From Ferruginibacter paludis (GTDB lineage Bacteria; Bacteroidota; Bacteroidia; Chitinophagales; Chitinophagaceae), in NCBI RefSeq assembly GCF_030409685.1, contig NZ_JAUFQJ010000011.1, positions 105,222-169,221 on the forward strand: DNA of 64,000 nucleotides, in the 5' to 3' direction. The notes beneath the pieces were generated by a model that was not told the DNA's origin, did no database searches, and saw nothing but the letters and a program-made list of their open reading frames with translations. Below, in pieces: positions 16,983-26,668 of the stretch (within the stretch, counting starts at the first letter, position 1; every line of letters begins with the position of its first letter). Position numbers and translations under genes: made by a program.

Positions 16983-17864
16983 CTATTTCGGAACAATCAA
17001 TGTTTTGTAGTCTGCGGCATAACCGTAAAAGGCGCCCAATGCACCATTACTCAGATTACCAATTACCTTATTAGGTTGGGCAAACGGGTTGCCAATACTT
17101 TGATACGCAAATTCCCAGGTACTCCAAAAGGTATAAGCCGCCTTGTCAATATTACAAAGCTTCATAGAGATCGTATCTCCTCTTTTAAAATAGTTGCTGT
17201 CAAAAGAAACTTTATTATTCCTGTCAATGCCAGGTTCAATCTGGAACTGATAGGTAGTGCCATCGATTACCTGATCGTCGAATACCGAATTGTCGCCGGG
17301 TAAGAACTGTCCCTGGTTTTTCTTTGTAAAGTACCTCACGTAATTACCCAGGCCCGGTGGATCTGTAGCTTTCAGGAACAATACAACATCGTTGGTATCT
17401 TTAGCAAAAGGCGCCCGTTTCCACCATAAAGAATCTACTTTTTTTGCCAGGGAAGGGATGCTTGTAGTTGCGGTATAATCTTTTCCTTCTGTGGTAATAT
17501 GCAAAGTATAGCTTGTATTCAACTGGCCTGTGAAGGCTGTTGACAGATTGGATGAATCGATACTATACAAGTAAACACTGATGCCGGGTGTAACCCGGTA
17601 AGTATATTCTTTAAGTTGTTGAGTAAGCGTACCATTGGAGATTGTAACAATGGCATTGTGTACAAATGACTTGGAAAGTAATTGCGGATTAATGGAATCA
17701 AAAAAAGAAAAACTGTTGTTCAGCACCACAATTGGCGCTTTACCATTTTCAATTTGTGCGTCTACTACCAAAACTGTTGGTGCTGCATTCAGATTGAAGT
17801 TGATATCTTTCTCGCAGGAGAACAACAGAACACAAAGGATAACAGGAATGACTAACTTCTTCAT
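16983..17864 (-). CDS. DUF4249 family lipoprotein
   Basis: A signal sequence (MKKLVIPVILCVLLFSC) ends in the lipobox LFSC followed by EKDINF, so the mature protein is a lipoprotein of about 275 residues. The PTVLVVDAQIENGKAPIVVL segment and later beta-rich body match DUF4249, a family often encoded next to TonB-dependent receptors; no such receptor is adjacent here. The start at 17864 is chosen because it places the signal at the N-terminus; an upstream in-frame ATG at 17900 would add an unlikely leader. Function unknown. Confidence 0.85.
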   Translation of the reverse strand: MKKLVIPVILCVLLFSCEKDINFNLNAAPTVLVVDAQIENGKAPIVVLNNSFSFFDSINPQLLSKSFVHNAIVTISNGTLTQQLKEYTYRVTPGISVYLYSIDSSNLSTAFTGQLNTSYTLHITTEGKDYTATTSIPSLAKKVDSLWWKRAPFAKDTNDVVLFLKATDPPGLGNYVRYFTKKNQGQFLPGDNSVFDDQVIDGTTYQFQIEPGIDRNNKVSFDSNYFKRGDTISMKLCNIDKAAYTFWSTWEFAYQSIGNPFAQPNKVIGNLSNGALGAFYGYAADYKTLIVPK

Positions 17865-17968
17865 ACAATACAAATCAATTTTATAACACACACTTTTCAC
17901 GTAAGCATATGCAGCGTTGTAACACCGGCAATCAATGAATGTTTGTTATGCTTACTTTTAAATTAAAA

Positions 17969-18001
17969 AAAATCCCCGGAGATAATATCAGCGGGGATTT
18001 T
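17969..18001 (-). terminator. Terminator of rpoD
   Basis: AAATCCCCG (17970-17978) and CGGGGATTT (17992-18000) form a perfect stem. On the minus strand it is followed by a long run of T, and it begins 20 bases after the rpoD stop. The plus-strand side also ends in TTTT. Confidence 0.88.
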
Positions 18002-18019
18002 CAATTAAGGTAAATATAT

Positions 18020-18877
18020 TTATCCCAGGTATGCCTTTAAAGCACCGCTATACCTGGCTTTCTGTAGTCTTTTAATAGCCCTTTCTTTTATCTGGCGGAT
18101 ACGTTCTTTAGTAAGATCATATTTCTGACCTATTTGCTCAATAGTAACACCATTTTCGCCATCCAAACCAAAGTATGCGTTTACTATCTCAGCTTCACGT
18201 GGACTTAATGATTTCAACACCCTGCGTATTTCATTGCGCAGTGAGTCGTGCATTACATCTTCATCCGTTTCGGCACCTCCTTTTAACAAGTCGCCCATTG
18301 CTACGTCTTCTGCTTCATGCACGGGAGCATCCAGTGAAGTATGACGGGTGTTGCTTTGGAAAATATTGTTGATTTCAGTTTCACTCATTTCAAGTAATTC
18401 TGCCAGTTCCTCTGTTGAGGGTTCACGCTCATGCTCCTGTTCAAAAGCCATATAAGCTTTATTGGCTTTATTATAGGTGCCGATTTTGTTCTGTGGCAAA
18501 CGGACCAAACGTCCCTGTTCGGCTAACGCTTGCAATATAGATTGGCGTATCCACCAAACTGCGTAAGAAATAAATTTAAAACCTTTTGTTTCATCAAATC
18601 TTTGCGCCGCTTTAATCAAACCCAGATTACCCTCATTGATCAAATCGCTCAATGAAAGCCCCTGGTGCTGGTATTGTTTTGCAACGGATACCACAAAACG
18701 CAAATTCGCCTGTACCAGTTTATCCAGTGCACGCTGATCGCCCATTTTTATTTTTTGGGCCAGGATCGTCTCCTCTTCCGGAGTGATCATCGAAATTTTT
18801 GAAATTTCCTGCAGGTATTTTTCAACCGCCTGTGAGTCACGGTTGGTAATCTGCGTTGCGATCTTAAGTTGCCTCAT
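18020..18877 (-). CDS. rpoD: Primary RNA polymerase sigma factor (RpoD/SigA type)
   Basis: This is the sigma-70 family factor that directs RNA polymerase to housekeeping promoters. At 285 residues it lacks region 1.1, as primary sigma factors of Bacteroidota do. Region 1.2 (SQAVEKYLQEISKI), region 2 (NLRFVVSVAKQYQHQGLSL..LINEGNLGLIKAAQRFD, FISYAVWWIRQSI), region 3 and region 4 (YDLTKERIRQIKERAIKRLQ) are all present. Region 2.4 lacks nothing obvious. It stands alone between terminator and promoter. Its target promoters probably carry the TAnnTTTG elements seen across the window. Confidence 0.96.
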   Translation of the reverse strand: MRQLKIATQITNRDSQAVEKYLQEISKISMITPEEETILAQKIKMGDQRALDKLVQANLRFVVSVAKQYQHQGLSLSDLINEGNLGLIKAAQRFDETKGFKFISYAVWWIRQSILQALAEQGRLVRLPQNKIGTYNKANKAYMAFEQEHEREPSTEELAELLEMSETEINNIFQSNTRHTSLDAPVHEAEDVAMGDLLKGGAETDEDVMHDSLRNEIRRVLKSLSPREAEIVNAYFGLDGENGVTIEQIGQKYDLTKERIRQIKERAIKRLQKARYSGALKAYLG

Positions 18878-18981
18878 TTGCTTGTTTTAATTCAGAAATA
18901 TATAACGGTCATTAGACAGTAATGTTGAAGAAATAGTTGCAAAAAATTAGTTAATCTGCAAAGAATTTCATAAAAATAGTG

Positions 18982-18989
18982 CAAATGTA
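18982..18989 (-). promoter_or_regulatory. Candidate -7 element TACATTTG of rpoD
   Basis: Exact TAnnTTTG on the minus strand, about 105 bases before the rpoD ATG. A TTG lies 14 bases further upstream, shorter than the usual spacing, so the -33 box is doubtful. Confidence 0.45.
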
Positions 18990-19178
18990 CGTCTAAAAAT
19001 CGGCAATTCATAGTGTAAATCAAAAAAACAATGATATAAATCATGATTTATTGCACCTGATCCTTCGGTTTAATTTAAAACGTGGAGTTCGCCATTTTAT
19101 GCTGTGGGCTGCAACCTTTTCGTTAAATGGAACAGTGCAAAATTTACACCGGCCTTTAAATTCAACTGCATTGTCACT

Positions 19179-19186
19179 TACATTTG
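19179..19186 (+). promoter_or_regulatory. Candidate -7 element TACATTTG of the threonine aldolase gene
   Basis: Exact TAnnTTTG ending four bases before the ATG at 19191, with TTTA at 19155-19158 as possible -33 box (20-base spacer). The predicted transcript would be leaderless. Confidence 0.5.
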
Positions 19187-19190
19187 CAGC

Positions 19191-20207
19191 ATGATAACTG
19201 ATTTACGCTCTGATACTTTTACCAAACCCTCCCCTGCCATGCTGGAGGCTATGTTTACGGCTTCCGTTGGAGACGACGTGTTTGGAGAAGACCCCTCGGT
19301 AAATAAGCTGGAACATATGGCTGCCGAAATGTTCAAAATGGAAGCGGGCCTTTTTTGTCCCAGTGGAACTATGACCAACCAAATAGCTATTAAGGTACAT
19401 ACACAGCCGGGAGATGAAGTCATCTGCGAAAACCTGAGCCACGTGTATATTTATGAAGGCGGCGGAATCGCCTTCAATAGCGGGTGCCAGGTAAAGGCAA
19501 TTAAGGGTGACAGGGGAAGATTAAACGCTCTGGCGGTCAGCGAAGCCGTTAACCCATCTGATATTCATAAGGCCAGAACGAGTTTAGTAAGCTTGGAAAA
19601 TACAGCAAACAGAGGTGGTGGATCTTGCTACACTTTTACTGATATTCAACAAATTAAGGAAGTTTGTTTGCAAAATAATTTGAAGTTCCACCTGGATGGC
19701 GCACGGCTATGGAATGCGATGGTAGCAAAGAAGGAAACTGCTTCACAATACGGAGAAATTTTCGATAGTATTTCTATTTGTCTGAGCAAAGGATTGGGAA
19801 CGCCTGTGGGCAGCGTACTGCTGGGCACAAAGGATTATATTCAAAAAGCCAGGCGAGTAAGAAAAGTGTTTGGCGGCGGAATGCGGCAAGCGGGGTATTT
19901 GGCGGCGGCAGGCATTTATGCATTGGAAAATAATATTGACAGGTTGGCGGAAGACCACCTGCATGCGCAACAAATCACCAGTGCGCTGACAAAGAAAAAT
20001 TGGGTCGGCGAAATAATGCCGGCTGAAACCAACATCATTATTTTTGAAGTGCTGGCTCCTTTTTCACCTAAATCGCTTGCAGATAAACTGGCTGAATTTC
20101 GTATCCAGGTAATGCCTATTTCGGCCACACAGGTGCGAATGGTTACTCATCTTGATATAACAACTGAGATGGTAAAAAATTTAATCAATATCATAGGTAC
20201 TTTATAA
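19191..20207 (+). CDS. ltaE: Low-specificity L-threonine aldolase (PLP beta-eliminating lyase family)
   Basis: The enzyme cleaves L-threonine or L-allo-threonine to glycine and acetaldehyde using PLP. The 338-residue protein begins MITDLRSDT[FV]T, the family signature, continues with GDDVFGEDP, a cofactor-stacking segment SHVYIYEGGG, the DGARLWNA motif with the PLP-binding Asp, and the Schiff-base lysine in LSKGLGTPVGS (Lys200). An upstream in-frame ATG at 19104 would add 29 residues with no family similarity, and the promoter element at 19179-19186 lies inside that extension, so 19191 is the start. It is divergent from rpoD. Confidence 0.93.
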   Translation: MITDLRSDTFTKPSPAMLEAMFTASVGDDVFGEDPSVNKLEHMAAEMFKMEAGLFCPSGTMTNQIAIKVHTQPGDEVICENLSHVYIYEGGGIAFNSGCQVKAIKGDRGRLNALAVSEAVNPSDIHKARTSLVSLENTANRGGGSCYTFTDIQQIKEVCLQNNLKFHLDGARLWNAMVAKKETASQYGEIFDSISICLSKGLGTPVGSVLLGTKDYIQKARRVRKVFGGGMRQAGYLAAAGIYALENNIDRLAEDHLHAQQITSALTKKNWVGEIMPAETNIIIFEVLAPFSPKSLADKLAEFRIQVMPISATQVRMVTHLDITTEMVKNLINIIGTL

Positions 20208-20258
20208 ATATTATTGCATCATTTCGGGCAAGATTATTATTGGCAAACACACATAAGT

Positions 20259-20266
20259 TAACTTTG
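20259..20266 (+). promoter_or_regulatory. Candidate -7 element TAACTTTG of pgi
   Basis: Exact TAnnTTTG, 33 bases before the pgi ATG, with TTGG at 20240-20243 about 16 bases upstream as a -33 box. This is the best-formed promoter with a normal leader in the window. Confidence 0.55.
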
Positions 20267-20299
20267 TCCGAAGGTTCTTAATCCATTAAAATATAAACA

Positions 20300-21892
20300 A
20301 TGTTTCCAAAAATTAGCCCCATTACCACCCAATCGTGGCAAGCTTTGCAACAGCATTATACGGAAATGAAAACTGTTCAAGCGAAAGACTTATTTGCAGC
20401 AAACCCCGATCGTTTCAACAACTTTTCTATAACAACAGATGATATCGTATTCGATTATTCAAAAAATAATATATCTGAAAGAACATTGCAGCTTCTTCTT
20501 AAGTTAGCGGCGGACTGCCAATTGGGTGATGCCATCAGCGCTATGTTTGCCGGCGAAAAAATCAATGCAACAGAAAACCGGGCTGTATTGCATACTGCAC
20601 TTAGAAATTTTTCAGGTAAACCTGTTATTAGTGATGGCAAAGATGTTATGCCCGACGTAATTAAAGTACAACAGCAAATGAAAAGTTTTTGCGGTAAAAT
20701 TCATTCTGGTGAATGGAAGGGATATACCGGCAAAAAAATAAAATACATTGTCAACATTGGTATTGGAGGCAGTGATCTCGGCCCCGTTATGGTTACAGAG
20801 GCACTAAAGCCTTATTGGGTGGATGGCATTGAAACTTATTTTGTAAGTAATATTGATGGAACGCATATTGCCGAAACGCTGAAAAAGGTGACGCCGGAAG
20901 AAACCATCTTTCTGATTGCTTCAAAAACTTTTACCACGCAGGAAACTATGACCAATGCGCATACTGCAAGGGATTGGTTTTTACACCATGCAATTGATAA
21001 AACGCATGTGGCCAAACATTTTGTAGCACTGAGTACCAATGAAACTGATGTTGTAAAATTCGGCATCGCCCCGGAAAACATGTTTGTTTTTTGGGATTGG
21101 GTTGGTGGCCGTTACAGTTTGTGGAGCGCTATCGGTTTATCCATAGCTCTTACTATTGGATATGATAATTTTGAAGCCTTGCTGAAAGGTGCTCACCAAA
21201 CAGATGTTCATTTTGCAACAACAGCTTTTGAAAAAAACATACCGGTATTAATGGCGCTGGTTGGCATATGGCATGCCAATTTTAATGGAACTGCTTCAGA
21301 AGCTATTCTTCCTTATGATCAGTACATGCATCGTTTTGCCGCCTATTTTCAACAGGGCAATATGGAAAGCAATGGCAAATATGTTGACCGAAATGGCCAC
21401 TCAGTTGAATATGCAACCGGACCAGTTATCTGGGGTGAACCCGGTACCAACGGACAGCATGCTTTTTACCAGTTGATTCACCAGGGCACACAAAAAATTC
21501 CCTGCGACTTTATTGCTCCTGCTATCAGTCACAACCCGATCGGTGAACATCATAATATTTTACTGAGTAACTTTTTTGCCCAAACAGAAGCCTTAATGAA
21601 TGGCAGCCAGGACAAAGATCCGTACAGGACTTTTACCGGTAACAGGCCAACCAATTCTTTTTTAATTAAGAAAATTACGCCGCATACTTTAGGGCAACTG
21701 ATTGCTTTATACGAGCATAAAATTTTTGTGCAGGGTGTAATCTGGAATATTTTTAGTTTTGATCAGTTTGGAGTGGAACTGGGTAAGGTACTTGCAAAAA
21801 AGATACTGCCGGAACTGGAAACAGCTGATCCTGTGAGCTCGCATGATTCATCAACTAACGGCTTAATCAATTTGTTTAAGCAGATGCGGTAA
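20300..21892 (+). CDS. pgi: Glucose-6-phosphate isomerase
   Basis: Pgi interconverts glucose-6-phosphate and fructose-6-phosphate in glycolysis and gluconeogenesis. The 530-residue protein contains VNIGIGGSDLGPVM near residue 155, the first PGI signature in WDWVGGRYSLWSAIGL, the catalytic HNPIGEHH-type loop region, and the second signature FDQFGVELGKVLA near the C-terminus. Length is slightly below the E. coli enzyme. The next gene (a thioredoxin-like protein) starts 26 bases later, so the two are likely co-transcribed. Confidence 0.96.
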   Translation: MFPKISPITTQSWQALQQHYTEMKTVQAKDLFAANPDRFNNFSITTDDIVFDYSKNNISERTLQLLLKLAADCQLGDAISAMFAGEKINATENRAVLHTALRNFSGKPVISDGKDVMPDVIKVQQQMKSFCGKIHSGEWKGYTGKKIKYIVNIGIGGSDLGPVMVTEALKPYWVDGIETYFVSNIDGTHIAETLKKVTPEETIFLIASKTFTTQETMTNAHTARDWFLHHAIDKTHVAKHFVALSTNETDVVKFGIAPENMFVFWDWVGGRYSLWSAIGLSIALTIGYDNFEALLKGAHQTDVHFATTAFEKNIPVLMALVGIWHANFNGTASEAILPYDQYMHRFAAYFQQGNMESNGKYVDRNGHSVEYATGPVIWGEPGTNGQHAFYQLIHQGTQKIPCDFIAPAISHNPIGEHHNILLSNFFAQTEALMNGSQDKDPYRTFTGNRPTNSFLIKKITPHTLGQLIALYEHKIFVQGVIWNIFSFDQFGVELGKVLAKKILPELETADPVSSHDSSTNGLINLFKQMR

Positions 21893-21918
21893 AAACACTT
21901 TCACATAATAGCAAAAGT

Positions 21919-22410
21919 ATGAGCAAAACCAGGATGGTATTGTTATTTGTTGCGTTGCTTATTGCAGTCGGATTTCTCATAGAAAGAAAAATCAAACACA
22001 ACACGCCGCCTTCAATCAATGCAATGGGTCTTGTATTGCAGGACCTGAATGGAAAAGAAATTGCCTTAAGCGATTTAGCCAACAAACCGATGGTGCTTAA
22101 TTTTTGGGGCACCTGGTGCGGGCCTTGTCTGCAGGAAATTCCAGGTTTTGAAAAGGCAGGAAAGCAATTTGGCGACAAGGTCAATATCGTTCTGATCTCA
22201 GATGAATCACCAGAAAAAATAGCAGCCTTCAGGCAAAAAAATAATTGCCAGTTATTGTATGTTCACTCATCTAAACCATTTACCGATTTAGGTATTGAAG
22301 CTGTGCCTGTAACTTATTTTTATAATGCTGCCGGAGAATTGGTTACTGCAAAAAAATCGGCTCTTAATGAAAATGAACTTTCTGCGGCTATTAGAGAGAT
22401 AATTCAATAA
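21919..22410 (+). CDS. TlpA-like membrane-anchored thioredoxin-fold protein
   Basis: The 163-residue product has an N-terminal uncleaved or signal-like helix (MVLLFVALLIAVGFLI) and a thioredoxin-like domain facing the periplasm. The active site is WCGPC with Cys67 and Cys70, inside FWGTWCGPCLQEIP; the cis-Pro segment AVPVTYF follows later. Members reduce or resolve periplasmic disulfides, for example in cytochrome c maturation. It shares an operon with pgi, which gives no functional clue. Confidence 0.88.
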   Translation: MSKTRMVLLFVALLIAVGFLIERKIKHNTPPSINAMGLVLQDLNGKEIALSDLANKPMVLNFWGTWCGPCLQEIPGFEKAGKQFGDKVNIVLISDESPEKIAAFRQKNNCQLLYVHSSKPFTDLGIEAVPVTYFYNAAGELVTAKKSALNENELSAAIREIIQ

Positions 22411-22495
22411 CCCTGCAATTTTTAAGTTCTGCATTTTTAAATTAATTACTTTAAATAAAAAAATAGCATGTAATGTTTAAAGTAAATCAACAAGT

Positions 22496-23035
22496 ATGAA
22501 ACATCCAATACTGTTTATTGTATTCATCTTAATGTGCGCAATAACTGCAGCTCAATCAAAAACAACGGCAGAACTGGAAAAGAAAATAAAACAGGATGTA
22601 GAAAAAGAAATTCCGAAACTGGAACAGCGGTTAAAAGCATCGAAATTCAATATCGTTCAAATAGAATTTACACTGGATACATTCAGGCTTGAATTGTTAT
22701 TTGAAAAACATCTTGCATCTAATTTTGCTGATTTCAGTATGGCAGATGCGACTTATGAAACAGCAAAATTATGCGACAGCCTGCTGAATAAATACTATAA
22801 AAAGCTATTGGCAGCCTTAAAAGGTGATGATAAAAAAGTGCTGATCCAGGCACAAAAAAACTGGATTGCTTTCAGGGACAGTGAATTCAGTTTGGTTGAG
22901 ACCATCAGTAAAGAGGCATACGCAGGTGGTGGAACAATGCAACAACTTACAGAATCCTCAGCTTACCTAAACCTGGTAAAAAGCAGAACAGTTGCTATTT
23001 TCGGCCATTTTATACGAGCTACCCAAAACGAATAG
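22496..23035 (+). CDS. Exported LprI-like (DUF1311) protein
   Basis: A signal peptide (residues 1-18, ending ITAAQS) leads to a helical, Lys-rich domain and a C-terminal LprI/DUF1311 pattern: LIQAQKNWIAFRDSEFSL followed by GGGTMQQLTESSAYLNLVKSR. In mycobacteria LprI inhibits lysozyme, but most members of this family are uncharacterised, and the conserved Cys of the family are absent here. The stop lies 15 bases from the converging DUF5916 gene. Confidence 0.78.
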   Translation: MKHPILFIVFILMCAITAAQSKTTAELEKKIKQDVEKEIPKLEQRLKASKFNIVQIEFTLDTFRLELLFEKHLASNFADFSMADATYETAKLCDSLLNKYYKKLLAALKGDDKKVLIQAQKNWIAFRDSEFSLVETISKEAYAGGGTMQQLTESSAYLNLVKSRTVAIFGHFIRATQNE

Positions 23036-23049
23036 CACAGTTGCTGAAT

Positions 23050-25680
23050 TTACAAATCAAACCAGTAATTCAACTTCACCAAAAAGATATTGGTGGGAAA
23101 AACTTTTGATAACTGGCTGTGTATGTCTGTTACAGAATTGCTGCCGGGGTTAATGAAATTGGTTCTGTCGTTGCTCCATACGAAATATAACTGCGAGCCC
23201 GGACGGTATTCATAACGGAAGACAAAGTTGGACCTGAACTGGTAAAAATTAAAATCAGGATTGTGAATGATTATATCGGTAACTCCATCGCCATTATCAT
23301 CAACCAGGTAATTGTCACTTTGTAAAACAGAAGTTGAGAGAGCCTGAAACCTATTACTGTAAATACTATTTTTAGGCTGCACTACTTTTTTAAAGCTATT
23401 GAATTTACCAACCGAAGCAAACGGGCTGCCATAATACTGCAGCGATAAGTTGTTGGTGATATTGTAGTCAATACGGAAAGTTGCACCCAGGTCATGCTGA
23501 TCTATCCGGGCTAAAACAGGCGCCCGCTTTCCGCTGCTGAAAAAAGCATCTGTGTATTGCAGCTGATCCATATTGGAAGTATAATTTAAATTGAGCGACA
23601 ATTTAAGTGTATTTATAGGTTGTACGGTTATACCCGGGCTTACCAGGAAATACTTCCCTCTTTTGTTCTCAAAAAAATAACTGCCCTGGAAATTGAAGGC
23701 GACTTTTTTAGCAAAATCGGATTTAACCAATATTGATTCCATCCAACTCGGCGGTATGAGCAAGGCCTCCCCACCCCTTAACTGGCGTATGTCGAGCGAC
23801 TGTGAAATATGATTCAGGGCAGAGGTAACATTCCACCTGTTTAAAAATTCCAGGTAAGTCGTTAAGGTATAATCGGAAGATAAATAATGCCCCTTGAAAT
23901 CCCAGTTATTGTTTTGTTTTAAGCCAATGGTATAAGTGCGGAAAACAGCTACCGGCGTATTTACAAAATAAGAAACGGCATTGCCTTGTTTAATCAGATC
24001 GGCCGTTTGCATATACCCAATATCATTCAATTCAAGTGTTGGGGAACGAAAGGTGAGATCTGTTGAATAACGCCACAATCCCTTGCTGCCCTTGCCGATT
24101 TTTATTTTACCGCCAATCCCTGACAGTTGTGTAAGGGTGCTATCGAAACGGTAAGCATCAGGCCGCTGAAAATACCTGGCAGACGACAATTGCAAATCAC
24201 TGATTGCTTCGGTTGATCCGTTAATATTGCTGGCGGTAACTTTTGCATCCACAAAAAATTCCTTGTCCTTCCACTGGTGCAGCAAATCAAGTCCGCCGGT
24301 AAATGCATTGTGGTTTATAAAATTTAAATGCGGATCACTGAAGAAGCGGTTGGTAGATGTAAAGATGCCTCCCAGCACGGTGTTGCCGTTTCGATAATCC
24401 TGCTGCATTCTTCCAACAAAATAATTCGTCAGTGGTTCAACGGTAACTTTTTTACCACCAGACGGCGTGCTAATGCTTGCTCTTTCATTGGCAGTTAAGC
24501 TTTGCAGTACCACTACAGACAGGCCTTTCTGCGTTTTGCCGCTTAATTTGGCTGCACTTAAAATGGTCGTGTTGTCAGGCATTTTAAGATATTCATTTGG
24601 GCCCAGCCCAGGCATGTAGGAAGGTGCATGGCCAATGCGTCTTGAATAAAAAAGACTGAGATCATCAATATCAAAACTAAAAATATTTTTTCCTTCCAGG
24701 AAGAAAGGGCGCTTCTCTTCAAACAACGGTTCAAACGCAGTTAGGTTCATCACCGAAGGATCCGCTTCAACCTGGCCAAAATCGGGATTGATGGAAAGAT
24801 CAACCGTGAAGTTGCTTGACAAACCTATTTTAGCATCGAGCCCGACCGTGCTGCTGGATACATGGCCCTTGCTGGCGAATATATTGTTGGGATCTTTTTG
24901 AAAGGTTTTCATTTTGCTCAATCCTGATACAAGCAATTCTATCCTTTGTGATTTCGGCAAATTGCTGATGCCTTTTAACTCACCAAATAAATACAGCATA
25001 CCTGGCCCGGTGAAAGATTGTTGCTCCCAATCACTTTCTTCCTGCAGGCGATTTATCCACCGCCAGAAATGCAATCCCCATACCTGGTTCTTTTCGCTGC
25101 TGTAACGCAACTGGCTTAATGGTATGCGCATTTCGGTCGTCCAGGCAGAATCTTCCATGGCTGTCTTTGCGTACCATACGGCATTCCAGTTGGCATCGCC
25201 TACCATTGGATTGGTTAAGATGGCATCATATTTCTGTCCTGCCGCAGTTACGTCAAACTCAAATCCCGTGCGGTGATCGTGGTAGCTGTCAAAACAAATA
25301 CCAATGACATCTCCTGCGAATTCATCCCTGCGGCCAGCCTTACGTTGAATTTTTTTTGGCTCGTGATCGACTGCCCTTACCGCTACGTAAAGATTTTCAT
25401 CGTCGTATAAAATTTTAAAAAAAGTTGATTGAGAAGGTTGCTTTCCTTCGGCAGGAATCCATTGTTTAAATTCGCCGGCCCATTCACCAGTGTTCCAGCA
25501 TGCATCATTCAGTACACCATCCAGTTTGGGTTTTTCGCCCACCAACCGGGTGGTGGTATAAACGGGTTTAGGCTTTGATGAATCATTTGAAGGATGCGAA
25601 GGAAAAGGATTCATCGTAGCAAATACCCCATAACCGCAATAAATATTGAACCAAAAAAACAGGGCAGCAAGTTTGAACAT
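23050..25680 (-). CDS. DUF5916 outer-membrane protein with CBM9-like domain
   Basis: The 876-residue protein begins with a hydrophobic signal (MFKLAALFFWFNIYCGYGVFA). Residues about 45-250 resemble the family 9 carbohydrate-binding fold (PKLDGVLNDACW, FKILYDDENLYVAVRAVD, TEMRIPLSQLRY). The rest is DUF5916: alternating beta strands with GLDAKIGLSSNFTVDLSINPDFGQVEADPS and FEEKRPFFLEG, ending in an aromatic residue pattern (NYWFDL) typical of outer-membrane barrels. Many such proteins sit in Bacteroidota genomes; substrate unknown. The start at 25680 replaces an upstream TTG at 25701. Not part of a PUL here. Confidence 0.88.
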   Translation of the reverse strand: MFKLAALFFWFNIYCGYGVFATMNPFPSHPSNDSSKPKPVYTTTRLVGEKPKLDGVLNDACWNTGEWAGEFKQWIPAEGKQPSQSTFFKILYDDENLYVAVRAVDHEPKKIQRKAGRRDEFAGDVIGICFDSYHDHRTGFEFDVTAAGQKYDAILTNPMVGDANWNAVWYAKTAMEDSAWTTEMRIPLSQLRYSSEKNQVWGLHFWRWINRLQEESDWEQQSFTGPGMLYLFGELKGISNLPKSQRIELLVSGLSKMKTFQKDPNNIFASKGHVSSSTVGLDAKIGLSSNFTVDLSINPDFGQVEADPSVMNLTAFEPLFEEKRPFFLEGKNIFSFDIDDLSLFYSRRIGHAPSYMPGLGPNEYLKMPDNTTILSAAKLSGKTQKGLSVVVLQSLTANERASISTPSGGKKVTVEPLTNYFVGRMQQDYRNGNTVLGGIFTSTNRFFSDPHLNFINHNAFTGGLDLLHQWKDKEFFVDAKVTASNINGSTEAISDLQLSSARYFQRPDAYRFDSTLTQLSGIGGKIKIGKGSKGLWRYSTDLTFRSPTLELNDIGYMQTADLIKQGNAVSYFVNTPVAVFRTYTIGLKQNNNWDFKGHYLSSDYTLTTYLEFLNRWNVTSALNHISQSLDIRQLRGGEALLIPPSWMESILVKSDFAKKVAFNFQGSYFFENKRGKYFLVSPGITVQPINTLKLSLNLNYTSNMDQLQYTDAFFSSGKRAPVLARIDQHDLGATFRIDYNITNNLSLQYYGSPFASVGKFNSFKKVVQPKNSIYSNRFQALSTSVLQSDNYLVDDNGDGVTDIIIHNPDFNFYQFRSNFVFRYEYRPGSQLYFVWSNDRTNFINPGSNSVTDIHSQLSKVFPTNIFLVKLNYWFDL

Positions 25681-25874
25681 ACGCAGCAAAAATATTGACA
25701 AAGCAACTTTGTTCCTAAAAAAATAATGAAGGTTTTTGCAGCAAGCTGCTACATAAAAATGTATGAAAAAAATTCACAGCAGAACCATATGTATTTGCTG
25801 CAAGATGAAATATGTACTTAGTTTAACATATCATTGAGGGGGCCAACATGCTACCTGGTATATATTTACACCCC

Positions 25875-26477
25875 ATGGCTAAACTGTCAATCCTTTTATT
25901 TTTCAACTTTTGCACTTTGATCCTGCATGCGCAAAACGATATACTGGTTTTGAAAAAAGGCGACCGCATTGTTCAGTATTTTTATAAAGATTCTTATATC
26001 AGTTTTCAGTTAAATAATAGGGAATGGATGAAGGGCATTATCAACAAAATTGAAAATGATTCTTTTTATTTTACCAAGGTAATGGTGAGGTATTATACAA
26101 TGGGCTCTGATACTACCTATGTAGGTGGTTACCATTTTGCGGTAACGGATATATTCTCATTGCCCAAAAGAGGAGTTCAAATTGATTTTACGGACGAACG
26201 TTTTAGCATTACAAGAAACGGTGGCCACCAGCACTGGTACTGGATAAAATCGGGCTGGCTTTTCAGGGCGCTGGGTATCGGCTATGCTTCACTAAACGTT
26301 GTGAACTGCATCATAGACCACGATTTTACACACCTTGGCAGCAAGCTTGGTATTGCAGCCGGTGCTGTGCTGGTTGGTATAGTTTTAAAGCACAGCTATC
26401 AATTAACACACCGGCGAAGTGAAAAATATCACCTTGAAACCATTAAAGTGTCAGGCAATAACCCGGTTTTACAATGA
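25875..26477 (+). CDS. Hypothetical exported protein
   Basis: The product (about 200 residues) has a signal sequence (MAKLSILLFFNFCTLILHAQ) followed by a beta-rich N-terminal half (DRIVQYFYKDSYISFQLNNREW; KIENDSFYF) and a C-terminal half with two hydrophobic stretches (LGIGYASLNVVN; LGIAAGAVLVGIVL). No family is recognised with confidence. An in-frame ATG at 25848 would add nine residues; 25875 is preferred because it starts the signal peptide directly. The gene stands alone with a long spacer upstream. Confidence 0.72.
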   Translation: MAKLSILLFFNFCTLILHAQNDILVLKKGDRIVQYFYKDSYISFQLNNREWMKGIINKIENDSFYFTKVMVRYYTMGSDTTYVGGYHFAVTDIFSLPKRGVQIDFTDERFSITRNGGHQHWYWIKSGWLFRALGIGYASLNVVNCIIDHDFTHLGSKLGIAAGAVLVGIVLKHSYQLTHRRSEKYHLETIKVSGNNPVLQ

Positions 26478-26572
26478 TGCAGTGGTTTAATTGCGGCATA
26501 GCTGATAATTGATAAAACTGATTATATAATTTTTGCATCGTTAAATTATAACCACAAGAACGGGGCATAAAT

Positions 26573-26610
26573 AAAGTGGCCGTGTATAAGTTAATATACG
26601 CGGCCACTTT
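26573..26610. terminator. Strong bidirectional terminator
   Basis: AAAGTGGCCG and CGGCCACTTT pair perfectly over 10 bp and the inner TGTATA/TATACG extends the stem to 16 bp with wobble pairs. It sits between converging genes; on the minus strand it follows the rhamnosidase stop by 58 bases. Confidence 0.8.
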
Positions 26611-26668
26611 AGTAAGCTTTCAAATATTTTAGTTCTTTACTCTATCATTGTTCTAAGCTTATCAATTT

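Noticed and set aside
19104..19190. Upstream extension of the threonine aldolase gene
   Set aside because: No family similarity and it contains the exact TAnnTTTG element.
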